NCBI GenBank assembly: GCA_032988165.1
Contig: JANTQF010000129.1
Location: 1 to 64,000 of the forward strand
Direction of reading: 5' to 3'
DNA: 64,000 nucleotides
Origin: Emmonsiellopsis sp. PD_33
Lineage: Eukaryota; Ascomycota; Eurotiomycetes; Onygenales; Ajellomycetaceae
This document shows, piece by piece, positions 44,701 through 57,519 of this stretch. The translations under genes and the position numbers were made by a program. Numbering within the stretch: position 1 is the stretch's first letter; the number at the start of each line of letters is the position of its first letter. Under the pieces are notes generated by a model. That model was not told the DNA's origin and ran no database searches. It saw nothing but the letters and a program-made list of their open reading frames with translations.

Positions 44701-47196
44701 GGAGGTTTTGGATGAATGCCAGCCACAAAAGAAGTTACAAAGATTTCAGTCCTTATATATGACTACAACAATAATATAAATAATAGGTATCAACCCGTTT
44801 GAAAAGCTCGGAATTTGGATATCTTCAAGTTGCGATGATAGACCTGTGAACGATGTATTTGAATATCGGGCGACATTAACGTCTAATTTAATTCTCTGAA
44901 GACCTCCCTATGCTCTGTATTATCTATCCGTTGAAATTTCAAGCAGGAAAATCCATTAAACTTCCAGGATAGCATGGTATGACAGAGGTAATATCACTCC
45001 ATGGTTAACCACTAGGAAGCTGAAGTTTTTGATATCAAGATGCAACTTACTTATAAGGATAAGGGGGCAAGACTACCTCGAATGCCATTAATTGGCATTA
45101 TTCGACGGAACGTGGAAATGATGTTATTGTTCCTCTACCTACAGAGTACTACTTCCAAATATTTCTGTAAGTTCTTCCTACCTTCACCAAACTGTTTATC
45201 CCCAGCGGGAACTATACGGTGAGCAACTTTGCAGGGCGTGATGTGATGAGAGTAACAACTTGAAGTCATCCTATAAATCTCATGGCAGCTAATACAAGTG
45301 CCAATTAATATCAAATCAAGGTAAATGCCCCTTCCTGACAACCCATTCCGCCACGATGGCGGTGGAACCAGGTGCACGTTGTTAGCCACTGGCAGGTTAC
45401 ATATATCAGTAGAATATTAATAGTTATGGAAGAACCAGGGAGATGTATGCAGTTCATGGCTACTAGTTATAAGAAGTATTAGTACCATCCTAAACACGGG
45501 TACTTTGCGTTGGATGTCCTGTTTAAATGCGATCCTGTCGGGTTTATGTTAGTTAGTCGTCCAGAAAATGCTAACTATTTACAACAGCCAGGGATCCAGG
45601 CTTATAGACGAGGTGATCACTCAACAGCATTCGACCGGCTGCAGCGACGAGAGCTCGCAAATTGGCACTGTGACTTCAAATCGGAATGGGAGGGAAGTTG
45701 CTCGGATTGTTGCCATACTCGCTCCAGGGTTGAATACCTCCGCATTTTTCAATGGCAAGGTGCAAATAGGGTTACAATGAGGTGTATAAGCTCTCGCAAG
45801 GGTCCCTGGAGGATCGAGACAGGACCATGGAAGAGCATTGAAGGGCCAATACACTAATAACTAAATTCCATGAACTGGTCCAGCTGAATTGAACGGCATC
45901 AGGAGAGCTCCCCCCCACTGGGGCTGCAGTCAGGCACTTCATGCGTAACTACATGTGGATTCTAAAATAATACCACGAGTTGAAGAATAGTGTAGTTGGA
46001 TGGAAGTTGACTAGTTAAATAGTTCTTAGTTAACTAACTAGCCAATAATAAGCTAGTTAAGGCATATCAAATGGGATGGATCCAAGGTTGCGCCCAGTCT
46101 TGGGTTCCAGCCATCCACAACCACACGATCCAACGTTGAACTCGTTGAACTTGGCCTTCTGCAAAGTGCCCACATAGGCCTGGACATCGCCATCATGGAG
46201 ATCATGCGGGGGACATTGTTCGTTAATCATCAGCCTCCAACTCTTGGCTTTTCCCTCGTCACTAGCCTGGCAGGATGGTTGGATGAAGTGTCACAACGCT
46301 CGGCTGTGCTCTCCAGGCGACGGGTTGAGGAGCGAAGGCTTGAAGTCGCAAAAGAATATTGCAATGTTCAACCTCTCTTTCGTCTCCGTAGCACGCGAGG
46401 AGGGTGGTTCGGGAACATCCTCCATCACCTGCAGTCTTGGGTCGGCCGTGGTGGTGCGAAGTCACTCTCCGCATCGGCCGGAACTTCCCCAGACCATACG
46501 GGCCCAGCAAATCGGACGCCGAGTCTGTTTGTATCCGAGACTCCCTGTCTGATCCCGGCCAGACACGACCCGGCGGTGCTATCTCCGGGCTCTCGCAAGG
46601 AAACTGGCTGCCCCCGCCTCTCGTGGAACGGTGGGAATTGCGGGCTGGGAATTAATCAGGGCAATTCTAAATTTCCACCATGGCCAGGTCCTCCAACGCG
46701 ACGCCCAAGGCCAATACAGGGAGGGCAGGAAGCAGCTAAACATTTCGGGGAGGTCAAAGAGCTTTAGAATGGCCTTCGTGAGCCGCTTGCTGGGATCCTG
46801 GTCAGCATATGACGGGATCCATCATCCATGCATGCTGCCATTGCCAGGGGGATGCACCGAGGACACCACGGCATGCCACCACAGTCCACAGGGATGATGT
46901 ATGAATATGAATATGAGCTCTCCCCAGCCATGAAGGCCCAGGACGTGGCTGCAGTGGGCCGATGTGTGTCGATCCGCCCGCTTCCCAACTTGGATAAAAA
47001 CACTGTGCCCCCCGACCCTTCCTCGCAACGCCGTCGCTCTCTCTCGCTTCTCAACCCGGACAGCGTTGTTTTCTTTTCTCCTTTCTCTCGTTCGCTTCTT
47101 TCTTTCACTCTGCACTGGCGGGAATATATCATCAACGTACCTTTTATCTGCCATTGGTAGCCTCATATCCATCCGTTTGCAGGTACATATCTCAAT
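44701..47196. other. gene-free interval and beta-glucosidase promoter
   Basis: About 2.5 kb with no convincing gene. The last 250 bp upstream of 47197 contain GGATAAAAAC near 46992-47001 as a TATA-like element, a CT-rich tract at 47030-47110 and an AG|GTACAT-like site at 47181, so an intron in the 5' leader is possible. Confidence 0.45.
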
Positions 47197-50100
47197 ATGT
47201 GGGGTGGTTGGCTCCAGCTCGGAGCAATCGCCGTTGCTAGCTTTGCTGCTGCAGAGGTAAGCTTGTCTCCTGTTCAATCCATTATTTATATGCGCTGTTT
47301 CGTTTGTAAACACGTTTGGATCTCGCGTTCCTGGCATTGAGTCTACGCCTGGATGGCGGTCGCAATGTATAGCTACCGGTGCAATGTTCTATAAAGATAC
47401 ACAACCGACTAGCGGATGATCGTGTTACTTGAAAAAATGGATCGTTGACACCAATTGCAAATTTAGGAACCCCTCGCCTTCTCGCCGCCATACTACCCGT
47501 CCCCTTGGGCAGCCCCTGTTGGAGAATGGGAAGATGCCGTCGACAGAGCACGATACTTTGTTTCTAAATTGACGCTACCGGAGAAAGTTAACTTGACAAC
47601 CGGCGTCGGGTATGTCATTTGGTTCTTCGCCCATTGCCCTATCCAATTGCTAGTCCCATTGTATCTGGATTTTGCACGAGATGCGAGAAAATTTTCACGG
47701 GATAATTGGCGCTGATTGGTTGTAGATGGATGCAAGAAGACTGTGTTGGTCAGGTGGGGTCAATTCCTCGCCTGGGTTTCCGTTCTCTCTGCTTGCAAGA
47801 TGGTCCTCTTGGGATGCGGTTTGGTAGGCAGTGACTGTGGGTAAATGGCACCTATTAAACAATGCTAACAATTGGCTAGCTGATTATGTCTCTGCTTTCC
47901 CTGCTGGTGTTAATGTTGGAGCAACTTTCAGCAAGGAGCTTGCTTATATTCGCGGGAAAGCAATGGGAGAAGAGCAACGTGTAAAAGGCGCTGACGTGGT
48001 ATTGGGTCCCGCCATTGGCCCTCTGGGGAGATCTCCTGACGGGGGTAGAAACTGGGAAGGGTTTAGTCCGGACCCAGTCGTATCTGGACACTTGGTTGCG
48101 CAAACTGTGAAAGGAATTCAGGATGCCGGTGTTATTGCCTGTGCCAAACATTTTATTGCCAACGAACAGGAACATTTTCGGCAAGCTGGTGAAGCGCAAG
48201 GCTATGGGTTCAACATCTCAGAAAGCTCAAGTTCGAATGTTGATGATGTGACCATGCACGAGCTTTATCTTTGGTGAGTTTGTATTTGGAGCCTTTATTT
48301 CTTGACACCCCCTAATTTGTTATAGGCCATTCGCGGATGCCGTTCGAGCCGGCGTCGGTTCAGTCATGTGCTCTTACACCCAGATCAACAACAGCTACGG
48401 TTGCGGAAACAGTTACACTCAGAATAAGCTCCTCAAGGCTGAACTTGGTTTTCAGGGGTTCATAATGAGCGACTGGCAAGCCCACCATAGTGGCGTCGGT
48501 TCTGCTTTGGCAGGTTTAGACATGTCCATGCCTGGAGATACCACATTTGGGACAGGCCAATCTTACTGGGGGACCAACCTGACCGTTGCAGTTCTCAATG
48601 GTACCGTTCCTGAATGGCGGGTGGACGATATGGCTGTCCGAATCATGGCTGCATATTATAAAGTCGGCCGGGACACGAACCAGGTGCCCATCAACTTCAA
48701 TTCCTGGACACGGGATGAATACGGATACCAGCATGCTCTTACCAAAGAGAGATTCGGGAGAGTAAATGAAAGGGTGAATGCCCGCGCGCAGCATGCAGGT
48801 ATTGTACGACAAGTTGGTGCAGCTAGCGTCGTTCTCCTTAAACACACCGGAAGTCTTCCTCTTACTGGCTCTGAGAAAAATACTGCGGTTATCGGAGAAG
48901 ATGCTGGACCTAATCTGTGGGGCCCGAATGGTTGTCCTGACCGAGGGTGTGCTAATGGAACACTGGCCATGGGATGGGGCAGCGGCACGGCTGATTTCCC
49001 CTACCTTGTAACCCCTGCGGAAGCTATCCAGAAGGAAGTTCTATCTCATGATGAGGGGGTCGTCTTTGGCGTTTTCGATAACTGGGCAACATCCCAAATT
49101 CAATCCGTTGCTTCTCAAGCTTCGGTTTCGCTCGTTTTTGTCAATGCGGGTTCGGGAGAAGGATATATCAGTGTTGATGGAAACCAGGGTGACCGCAACA
49201 ACCTAACGCTTTGGAAGAACGGCGATGAGTTAATTAAGACTGTGGCTGAGAATTGTAACAACACGATTGTTGTTATGCACACTCCTGGGCCTGTCTTGGT
49301 TGGCGAATGGAATGAGAATCCCAATATAACGGCAATCTTGTGGGCTGGCTTGCCCGGTCAAGAAAGCGGCAACTCACTCGCGGACGTCCTTTACGGAAGA
49401 GTTAACCCTGGTGGCAAGACCCCGTTCACCTGGGGTAAAACTGCGAAAGACTACGGTGCCTCTGTTTTGAAGGAGCCAAACGCGGGAACTGGAGCGCCCC
49501 AGGTCAATTTTGATGAAGGTATCTTTATTGACTATAGAAGATTCGACCAGGCCGAAATTATGCCAATCTACGAATTTGGATTCGGCTTAAGCTACACGAA
49601 GTTTTCGTTCTCTGACCTAAGGGTTAAACCAGTCGGAGCCAAACCCTACAAGCCACCTAAAGGCATGACAGAGGCCGCACCACGCTTGGGTGAATCCGAT
49701 GACGACCCAGCCGAATATCTATATCCCGAAGACCTGGATCGTGTTCGTCTATACGTATATCCATGGCTTAATGTCTCAGATCCGAAGAGAGCTACAATGG
49801 ATCCGGATTATGGATTACCTGCAGAGGAATATATTCCAGAGGGTGCTACGGACGGCTCGCCACAAGAACGTCTTCCTGCGAGCGGAGGGCCTGGCGGAAA
49901 CCCTAGACTTTATGATGTACTGTACAAAGTCAGAGTAACCATCACCAATACTGGCAATATTGCTGGGGACGAGGTGCCCCAACTGGTAAGATATTATTCT
50001 CTACACAAATGTTTACACCCGATGCTAATTTATATACTATGTAGTACGTATCCTTGGGTGGCCCTAACGATGCCAAAATCGTTCTTCGAGATTTTGATCG

Positions 50101-50281
50101 GTTCACGCTTTTGCCCGGCGAATCAAAGGTTTGGAAAACTACGATTACGAGACGTGACATATCAAACTGGGATCCTGTATCACAAAATTGGGTTATTACC
50201 GGCCATCCCAAGTCGGTGCACGTGGGGAACTCTTCACGAAACTTGCGTTTGATAGCACCCCTACCACCCCAAGAGGACTGA
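47197..50281 (+). CDS. secreted GH3 beta-glucosidase
   Basis: A glycoside hydrolase family 3 beta-glucosidase of the Aspergillus BglA/Bgl1 type that releases glucose from cellobiose and other beta-glucosides outside the cell. Six exons (47197-47256, 47467-47609, 47726-47823, 47880-48273, 48326-49985, 50045-50281) join in frame for 863 residues, matching the family's ~860. The N-terminal segment WLQLGAIAVASFAAA is a signal peptide. The (beta/alpha)8 domain contains LQDGPLG, KHFIANEQE and the nucleophile Asp281 in IMSDWQAHHSG, the same position as in A. aculeatus Bgl1. The alpha/beta sandwich follows, including GWGSGTADFPYL, and then a linker and a fibronectin type III C-terminal domain (ITNTGNIAGDEVPQL, LGGPNDAKIVLRDF). 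Several N-glycosylation sequons are present. The gene looks intact. Confidence 0.95.
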
Positions 50282-52200
50282 GCACGTTCTTATTTCACTT
50301 ATTTTCTTTTAACTCTTGAAAGTACGGAATTGGAAGGATCCAACGGCCGTTTAATTATCGTTATCGTGCAACTCTCTACATTAACCCTATGCCGTTAGCG
50401 GTTACGTGTGTTTGTCAACTTTATAATAGCTTTATAATTCTGATCAAGTGTACTTGTGGCGCTTTTGTTCTAGTAGTTTAAGTAGGATTGGTGTCAGAAA
50501 GTCCTAATAAAATACACCACTACAGTTTATGAGATCAGATACACAGTCTAGCGCCAGGGAGGCTCCTACACGCAAGGATGACCTGAAGCTTCAGTCAGGC
50601 GCCCCTAGATGCCTACCAAACCGATCACCCTTCTTTCTCTCCACACTTGCCAATCCATTTTCCTATTCTGGTAGTCGTCTTTTTGTTCCGAGAATTCCTT
50701 CCAGAATCCCAGATGGGAATATGGTGATGTGCCATCTTACTGGCTGAAAAGTTTTATGTATGGATTGATCTGCTCTCCCTGCCTCTGCCTTATCCACAAA
50801 TATGATGGTTGCTTTTACGGAGTATATAAATCCGATAAATGAGTCCGGCTATGTAGAACTAAGCTTGCCTTGCCTTGCCTTGCGCCTTTTTGTGGCGTTT
50901 TATTTATTTATTTATATTTTTTTTTCGCGCCTGCTGCTTGATTTTTGTGGTTATGGATGGAAGCACACGTTTTTGGAGATTTAGAAGTGGCTTTGGTTTA
51001 ACTAACTGCTAGTAGGTTGCTGTGGTTTCTTTTACCCCCTTTTTATTGGAGGGCTATATGTATAAACATGTCATATATGGACGGAATAGATAGGGGGCTT
51101 GAGTAATGGGGGGGGAAAGGGTTGCGGGTCTGGAAAGGGAAGCTCTGAATACCTACTAGCTATGAGTAGTTATCAGGCAGAGTAAGTAACTAAGTAGTTA
51201 CTTTGGAAACGGTGTGAATATGGCTGCATTGCATCCACGGACCATTGGGTCTCCATTTGATGCGCGGGGGATAAAATTTTTCTTGCTCTTTTTTTTCTTT
51301 TCCCTTTTCTTTTTTCGCTTCTTTTGCCAATGAGAATATTATGTTCAATTAACTACAGAGTAGGCCCAAATACTCGGGTCGTACATACATACATGCATTC
51401 ATGCTATGTGCTATGTGCTATGTATGTGCTGTGTGGGAAGCTAGGCGGATAATCGGGCAGCGTCCGAGGAAAGGGATAGCGACGGCAACGCGGCTGTGAG
51501 GTTTTTTTTTGATTTTTTTTTCATGTGCAGGAAGTGGTGGGTGGGTGGGACTACCTACGGAATTTACCATGAGGAGGTTGCCATTCCTTTCCCCCCTTCT
51601 TGCAATGAGGACATATGTATGTGCATACATGCATCTGATAGCCATTTCTTCTTCAGAAGCAGGTACTCTCTCCCATAATGATACAGAGGAGCAAGTAATA
51701 GTAGTAGTAGTACTAAATAACAGCCCATTTGTGAGACCTCGTAGTAGACGTTAGGTGATTCACAGCAGGTGCGTTTAGTTTAACTGTTGGTTTGATAATT
51801 ATCTGAGAGAACATTGGTGGTTTGGCTACATACATGTAGTAGTTAGATGCCGCTGGATGGCGGTGGTGTGGGGATTCTGGGGGTGGCCCGCTTTAAAAAA
51901 ATTTAAGCTTAGTGAACCCTAAATACTAACTCAACTTTGTCTTGGCCACACGGCAAGTCTTCAGGCACCCACTGAGGAGTATATAACTCCAAAGGGGAAG
52001 TTGAATGAACTAACTAACCCCTACAACACACTCACAATGACAATATGCATAGCACTTGTGATCTCAATCTCAGTCTCAATCTCAACTGAGAGCCCAACTC
52101 ACAATTTTCCATGCATCCATCCATGAAGTTAGTTAGTACTAGTAGCTACATGTAGCAAATGATCGCCATAGAGCCGGCCAGATAGACAGGGCAGAGGGAA
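50282..52200. other. transition zone next to the transposon block
   Basis: No gene seen. Holds the beta-glucosidase 3' UTR, a (CCTTG)4 array near 50865-50884, T-rich tracts, TACATACA/ATGTGCT-type short repeats at 51380-51430, and TCTCAA-type hexamer repeats at 52063-52087. The last CpG I can find is near 52177, after which CpG disappears. Confidence 0.5.
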
Positions 52201-52689
52201 AGAAAAGGGGGCAGGGAAAAAAAAGAATCCTTCATCATTGCAATATCACAGTGCATTTAAGTGGGTAACTAACTAACTTCCTCAGCCTGTAGGTACAGCT
52301 GAAATAATGATGCATTGCATTCAATTGTGCACACTTACTGAATCTTGCATCACCTTTTGCATGCTATCTATAGGGTGTGATATTAACACCCACTACCCAG
52401 CTATTAACACCCAAAAAAAAATGACTAATCAGAAAAAAAAATAACCAGTATATAGTTTTACATACAAAAATACTATCATATCAATGTAGATTAATGTGTT
52501 AACCCTGCACACTGATTTTCCATCTAACCATTCAATCATCTAACCTCTTAATCTCCCTCACCACCTCCCTCACTGCATTACTCACTGTTACTTACCTCTT
52601 ACCCCTCTAAATATTTTTATCATTCAAATTTCTATCTTAATTACTACCCTCTCTATTATCTCTACAACTCTCTCTATTACTATTATATT

Positions 52690-55060
52690 TAAAATATCAG
52701 TTCTACCACTATTCATCACCTCTGAGAGCTAGTTTTCAGATATAGAACAGCTATCCCAGTTTGATATAGTTACTTTCATTGAGGATGAAGGTATTTTTGA
52801 GATGTAACACTCACAATTGAGTCAGTCACAGCTGCAAAATGCAGAGGAATTAGCAGAGTAACTAATAGAGTAGATAGAGTAGGTTAAGAGCTAGTTTTTC
52901 ATTCAGAATGATGAGTACAAGGAAGATATTAATGAAAATATTAGAGATTCTATGGATTTCAATAAATCTAAGTTAAATGATAATTTTGAACCTTTAATAT
53001 TAGAGTCTGTACTCACAGGAGATTACAGTGAAATTTCTTACTAGCTTTCTAAATTAATTGATCATACAGTTTAAATAATAAATAAAAAACTAGTCTAATA
53101 TTTCAATCTTAACTATAGATATTCTAGTTACACTATCATTAACTTCTATATAGATCTCAAGAATAATCATTATACACTTAAATATAATTACTTAGAAACA
53201 TTTAGAAACACTCAAAATATTACAGATGAAAACTATAAGTATATATATATTTCTATCTAATAAGTTAACTGTCTATTCTGCCTGTGCATAAAAAAGGGCC
53301 CTACTAAGTAAATTATAATAATTATAGTTCAAACTTATAATTATCTACTATTAGAGTAAAGCCAGGCCTACTCCATGCACCATTTAAGAGCTCTAAGTGA
53401 GAATATAAGGTCTTGAATTTATAACCTTATTAAAGCTGCTATTCCCCCTTAAATGATCTATACAATTCTATATAGAGAGTTTAATCAGATTCTATTAATA
53501 GATCAGAATCTATATAATATCACTGAAGTACTCACATGAAGAGAATTGAAGGGTTAAACTCCTATATAAGCTCTAATTAATGAGCTGACATTCAATTCTG
53601 ACAATTAAATAATTATTACAGACTTTAAAAAGAATGAAGATAATCATATAACTCATCTCATAATATTTTATAAGCTCTCAATTAAATTTCTTTATAATAA
53701 TCCTAATCTTTTACTTCTGAATTTCACATATAAGATAAATTAATATTACCTGCTGTTGCTTAGTATAATCTTCATTATGAAGCTACATATAACAATTAAT
53801 TTAAGCTTTATATTTATAAATGGAAAGAAAGAGATTGATTATTCATAAATATTCTAATAGAAGAGATCTTTATTTACATCTCACTTAATTATTTATTATA
53901 ATAATAATTAGCTTAATTAGATTAGTAGATTTCTTAATTAAGTTAAATGTTAATAAAAAATTTAGATCTATAGATCTATATGCTAATATCTACTTTATAG
54001 CTAAGCCTGCAAGTAAATTGTAATAATATTTAATACTCATAATATCTCTTATCTGAAAGTTATAGTTACTGACTGAGAACTAGCCTTGATGAATGCACTT
54101 AATAATATTTTTTATATTAGCTATTATCTTCTCTGTAGGTAGCATATTAATTATAATGTTATCAGCCATGTAAAGAAGTATTTTATTATCACTAATACTA
54201 ATATTAAAGATCTTAATTATAAGAGAGAATATAGTAAGAAATGCTATAATTTCTTCATAAAGGAATAGCAAGTACTTCTCTTATCTTCTACAAAAGAATA
54301 GTTTTGCTAGTGCTGTATTACATTTAGAGTAAATCAACCTGAAAATCTAGTAGATTACTATGAGAACATCTGATTGAAAAATTATGCTTACAAGATTATA
54401 TATTACTATACTAATACTATTTCTCTGAGTCATCTTGGTTATTATATTTCCTCACATATAGAGAGATCTTACTGAGTATTAAAATAATATATAATTACTT
54501 TCATGGGAGATCTATAAGTTACTATTTATTAAATTCATTAATTTTAGAATAATCAGCATTCTACCTATTAAAATAAGCTAATAATTACTAAGATTAAGAC
54601 TCCTATAATTATCAGCACATTTTTATTTAGTAACTTAATTGGCAAGGTCTCATCCTTCACACTGCAGATTCTTTACAGGTAGATGATTGAGATAAAAAAA
54701 TTACAAAATTATAGAAAGTAATATCAATCTAAATGTCTTAATTATATTTATATAGGGCTTTCTTGCAAGTATTATATCTATTAGCACCTGAATGACTATC
54801 TAGTAATTAAATTGAATACTATTCATTCTTACTGACTTTACAATTAAGAGGTAGATTACTATCTTTAATATACTAAGCAGAGAAAGATATTATTTCCTCA
54901 TAAGATTATCACTAAACCTACTGTATGAGGTGTAGATTTACAGGCCAGAAATAGTAATTATTCTCATGAATATAGATAGGGGTCTATATATAGAGGTTCA
55001 ACCACTATAGAGAGGGTAGAATAGAGGCTTCAAATGTAAAAAATATAGTAAAATTAAAAT
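52690..55060 (+). pseudogene. decayed Mutator-like (MULE/FAR1-type) transposase
   Basis: Plus-strand translation, ignoring stops, gives an acidic N-terminal region (from about 52.7 kb), a zinc-binding DNA-binding segment (CLFCLCIKKGP near 53.28 kb), ALINELT, then LLLLNFTYKIN (53.70 kb) where the first catalytic Asp of the MULE DDE core (DCTYKTN) has become Asn. Next come VIVTD-ELALMNAL (54.06 kb) with the second Asp kept, LLCR-HINYNV for the C/H motif, HLGYYISSHI for the Glu region, and a SWIM-like end (GLSCKYYIY-HLNDY, 54.76 kb). The order and spacing are those of MULE transposases. At least a dozen stops make it inactive. Terminal inverted repeats were not located. Confidence 0.78.
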
Positions 55061-55439
55061 AGATATTAACTTGTAGTAGCACTAACTGCCACTGAATAGT
55101 ATATAGCTTACAATATTGCTGGTACAGATTGTATTATTAGTAGTAATACTACTATAGTGCCTCTGTAATAAGAACACAGTGTGTAATAAGATTCATAGAA
55201 AAAGGCTTGATTCTCTAAGTCTCTGAGAGCTCCATGATGTAGGTATCATCAGTTAGGCTGACTAATCTAAGCTAAGGAGTATGGGCAGGAAGACATAAGG
55301 ACATGCAGAGCTTCTATGTAGCAGGCATCAGAGTTTTAGCAAAAGTTCACATCCTTACTGATCTATTAATAATAAAATAAAACTAACTGAGCATCATCTG
55401 CTACATCTTTACAGACAGAGGGAAAACTAACTAATCATC

Positions 55440-55550
55440 ACAGTCATCACAGCATCTTCAAGTGGAGATATCTCTTTGTCAAGGCAGAAAGAAACAACAG
55501 GTAGCATCTTCAAGTGGAGGTATCTCTTCAAGGCAAAAAGAAGTAAGAAA
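55440..55550. repeat. short direct repeat pair
   Basis: AGCATCTTCAAGTGGAG is followed by GATATCTCTT in one copy and GTATCTCTT in the other, starting near 55451 and 55504. The two ~27-bp copies are about 50 bp apart. They differ by a transition and lie between two element remnants. Confidence 0.7.
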
Positions 55551-55629
55551 GAAATAACAAAGATAAAGAAAATAAGGTTCTGATATGAGCATTCCATTCT
55601 ATTCTTCTAGGAGCTTATAGGGGCTTTCA

Positions 55630-56700
55630 ATGACTGTTATCTCAGGATGCTCAATCTACCAAGATTACAGCTTCTTGGCTCATTTATTGACAATATCATC
55701 ATCTAGGTGCTGTATTGCATTCTCAACATCCTCTGCAGTTATTTCTAGAGGAAAAATGACCTGGTTTCCACAATGCCATTCATTCTGTAATAGGTGGCTT
55801 TCCCACAGACAAGTCTCATTTTGCCAACAAGATAGCACCTTGAAGTGCTCCACTTTGGCATAGTTCTTGTCATGCAGATATGCAGCTCACATAGTATTTA
55901 CTTCTCATATTATATTCATCACTTCTTTATAATTATCATCTAAGTAGATAAACTTCTTCTGAATGTGCCAGCCCAATAAATCATAGTATTCCTACTCTAG
56001 TATGAGTGTCTTGAGACACAGAAAAACAAATTCATTCACATTATAGGTCTTAGTGACATCACAGATTTTAGGGTCTACTACTCACTTCAGCAGAGTGCTA
56101 TTAATAGTCATGCTAATGCAGGTCTTCTGAGCTCAGAGTTCAACATAGGTGGGTAGGCAGTTCAGAGCTGGTCCTTGGAAGTCCCAGCCCTTCTCTAGGT
56201 TGATGCAGATTTTAAGGGAGGAAAATTAGAGAGTATTTCCTGATTCAAAAATAATAGGGGCCTTGATCTCTTTAGCTCTGTTCTGGCAGTAATATTATTC
56301 TACTTTAAATAAGATATTATAATTCTCAAGTGAATCTATTATAGCTTTTCCAAGGCAATCCTCATTCAGCTTCTTATGTGCTAATTTGATCAATAAGGAT
56401 AAGCTGATCATGGTGAGAATCTTATTTACTATAATATCTTTAGAGATGAGGATATCAGCAATGGCTTTTACTTCTTACAGAGGAATTCCTTCATCTTTAT
56501 ATATTCTGTTAAGAATTAGCTTGAATCAAAAGTCATTTAGATCTTCATCATTATTTTATTTTATGAGTATCCCATTCTGATTACTATCATCAGCACTTTC
56601 ATCTTCCTGTTTATTTTCACCTTCAGGATTATCTCTCAGCAGGTCTTCCATATTCTTATCATTATCTATAAATAGATTACCTTAATCTTTCTGCTTGCAT
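55630..56700 (-). pseudogene. unidentified decayed coding region
   Basis: I do not recognise this. Minus-strand translation from about 56640 to 55630 reads with only about one stop per 40 codons, far fewer than random AT-rich DNA, and gives a charged, well-mixed protein: an acidic start (EGENKQEDESADDSNQNG), then helical segments, HDKNYAKVEHFKVLSCWQNE and EITAEDVENAIQHLDDDIV. No reverse transcriptase, integrase or transposase motif is present. It sits between the MULE and the gypsy element, on the gypsy strand, downstream of its pol end. It could be an extra ORF of an element, a Gag-like protein or a captured gene. Confidence 0.5.
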
Positions 56701-57519
56701 GGGGACTAGCATCTCTACAAGAATTTAAGTGTCAGCTATTAGGTTGTAGCCTTAAGGCAGTTAGCTAGAGTTTATAGGTCACTATTCTTACATCCTCTAC
56801 ATCTTCCTCACTGTCCTCAAGTCATATCATCACAGGTGTGTTGCATGTACAGAATGTTATAATTAGAACAGATAGCTTCAATGATCATTCTGATGCAGAA
56901 AAAGCAATACTCTTACTAAATATTTTACAGTAGTTATATTAGTCTTTTACCTATAATTCTGAATTCTGCTGATAATACATTGCATCTATAATTTATTTCT
57001 TATCTATTTTCTACTGTAATATAGTGTGGTAGTCATAGGTACAGGAAGACCTAGTATGCTATCTATTATAACTATAAAATCTGGTAGATTTATTCCTATT
57101 CATCCTCATCTATGATGTCAGGGGTCTGATTACTATATGATTCTTATATGTGTGGAGATAATTTACTTATATCTGAAAGCTAGTAATTATAGGTAGCTGA
57201 CCAAAAGAACTCATCCATCATCTGTAGCATGGAAGTGCTATGACTTGTATGTTAGTATAGGTAATAAGGGTTAATCTAAAAGTTTTATATGTCTATTTTG
57301 TACAATGTGTTGTTATGATAAATAAAGGGGTAAACATCACATGTTCATGGTGAATCTATCACTATGATGATGTTATTAGTATCCAGGGTGATAGTATATG
57401 AGTAAGTCTAGTAGTATATCTCTATCTCTTATAGCTTTAGACAGTTAATGCTATGGAGAATTCATACTTTATGTTATATATACTCATAATAAAAATAAGG
57501 TTGCTTTGTCACTTAGTTC

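Noticed and set aside
46195..46767. 190-codon plus-strand frame upstream of the beta-glucosidase
   Set aside because: Composition reflects GC-rich intergenic DNA; all three plus frames are open in part and none has a domain.
47161..47196. Possible 5'-UTR intron of the beta-glucosidase (AG|GTACAT at 47181)
   Set aside because: A single donor-like word without an identifiable acceptor before the ATG is not enough to call.
54080..54271. Minus-strand frame with YMADN resembling a reverse-transcriptase YxDD box
   Set aside because: The plus strand of the same bases gives VIVTD-ELALMNAL and LLCR-HINYNV in MULE order with flanking motifs on both sides, so the RT-like reading is a shadow.
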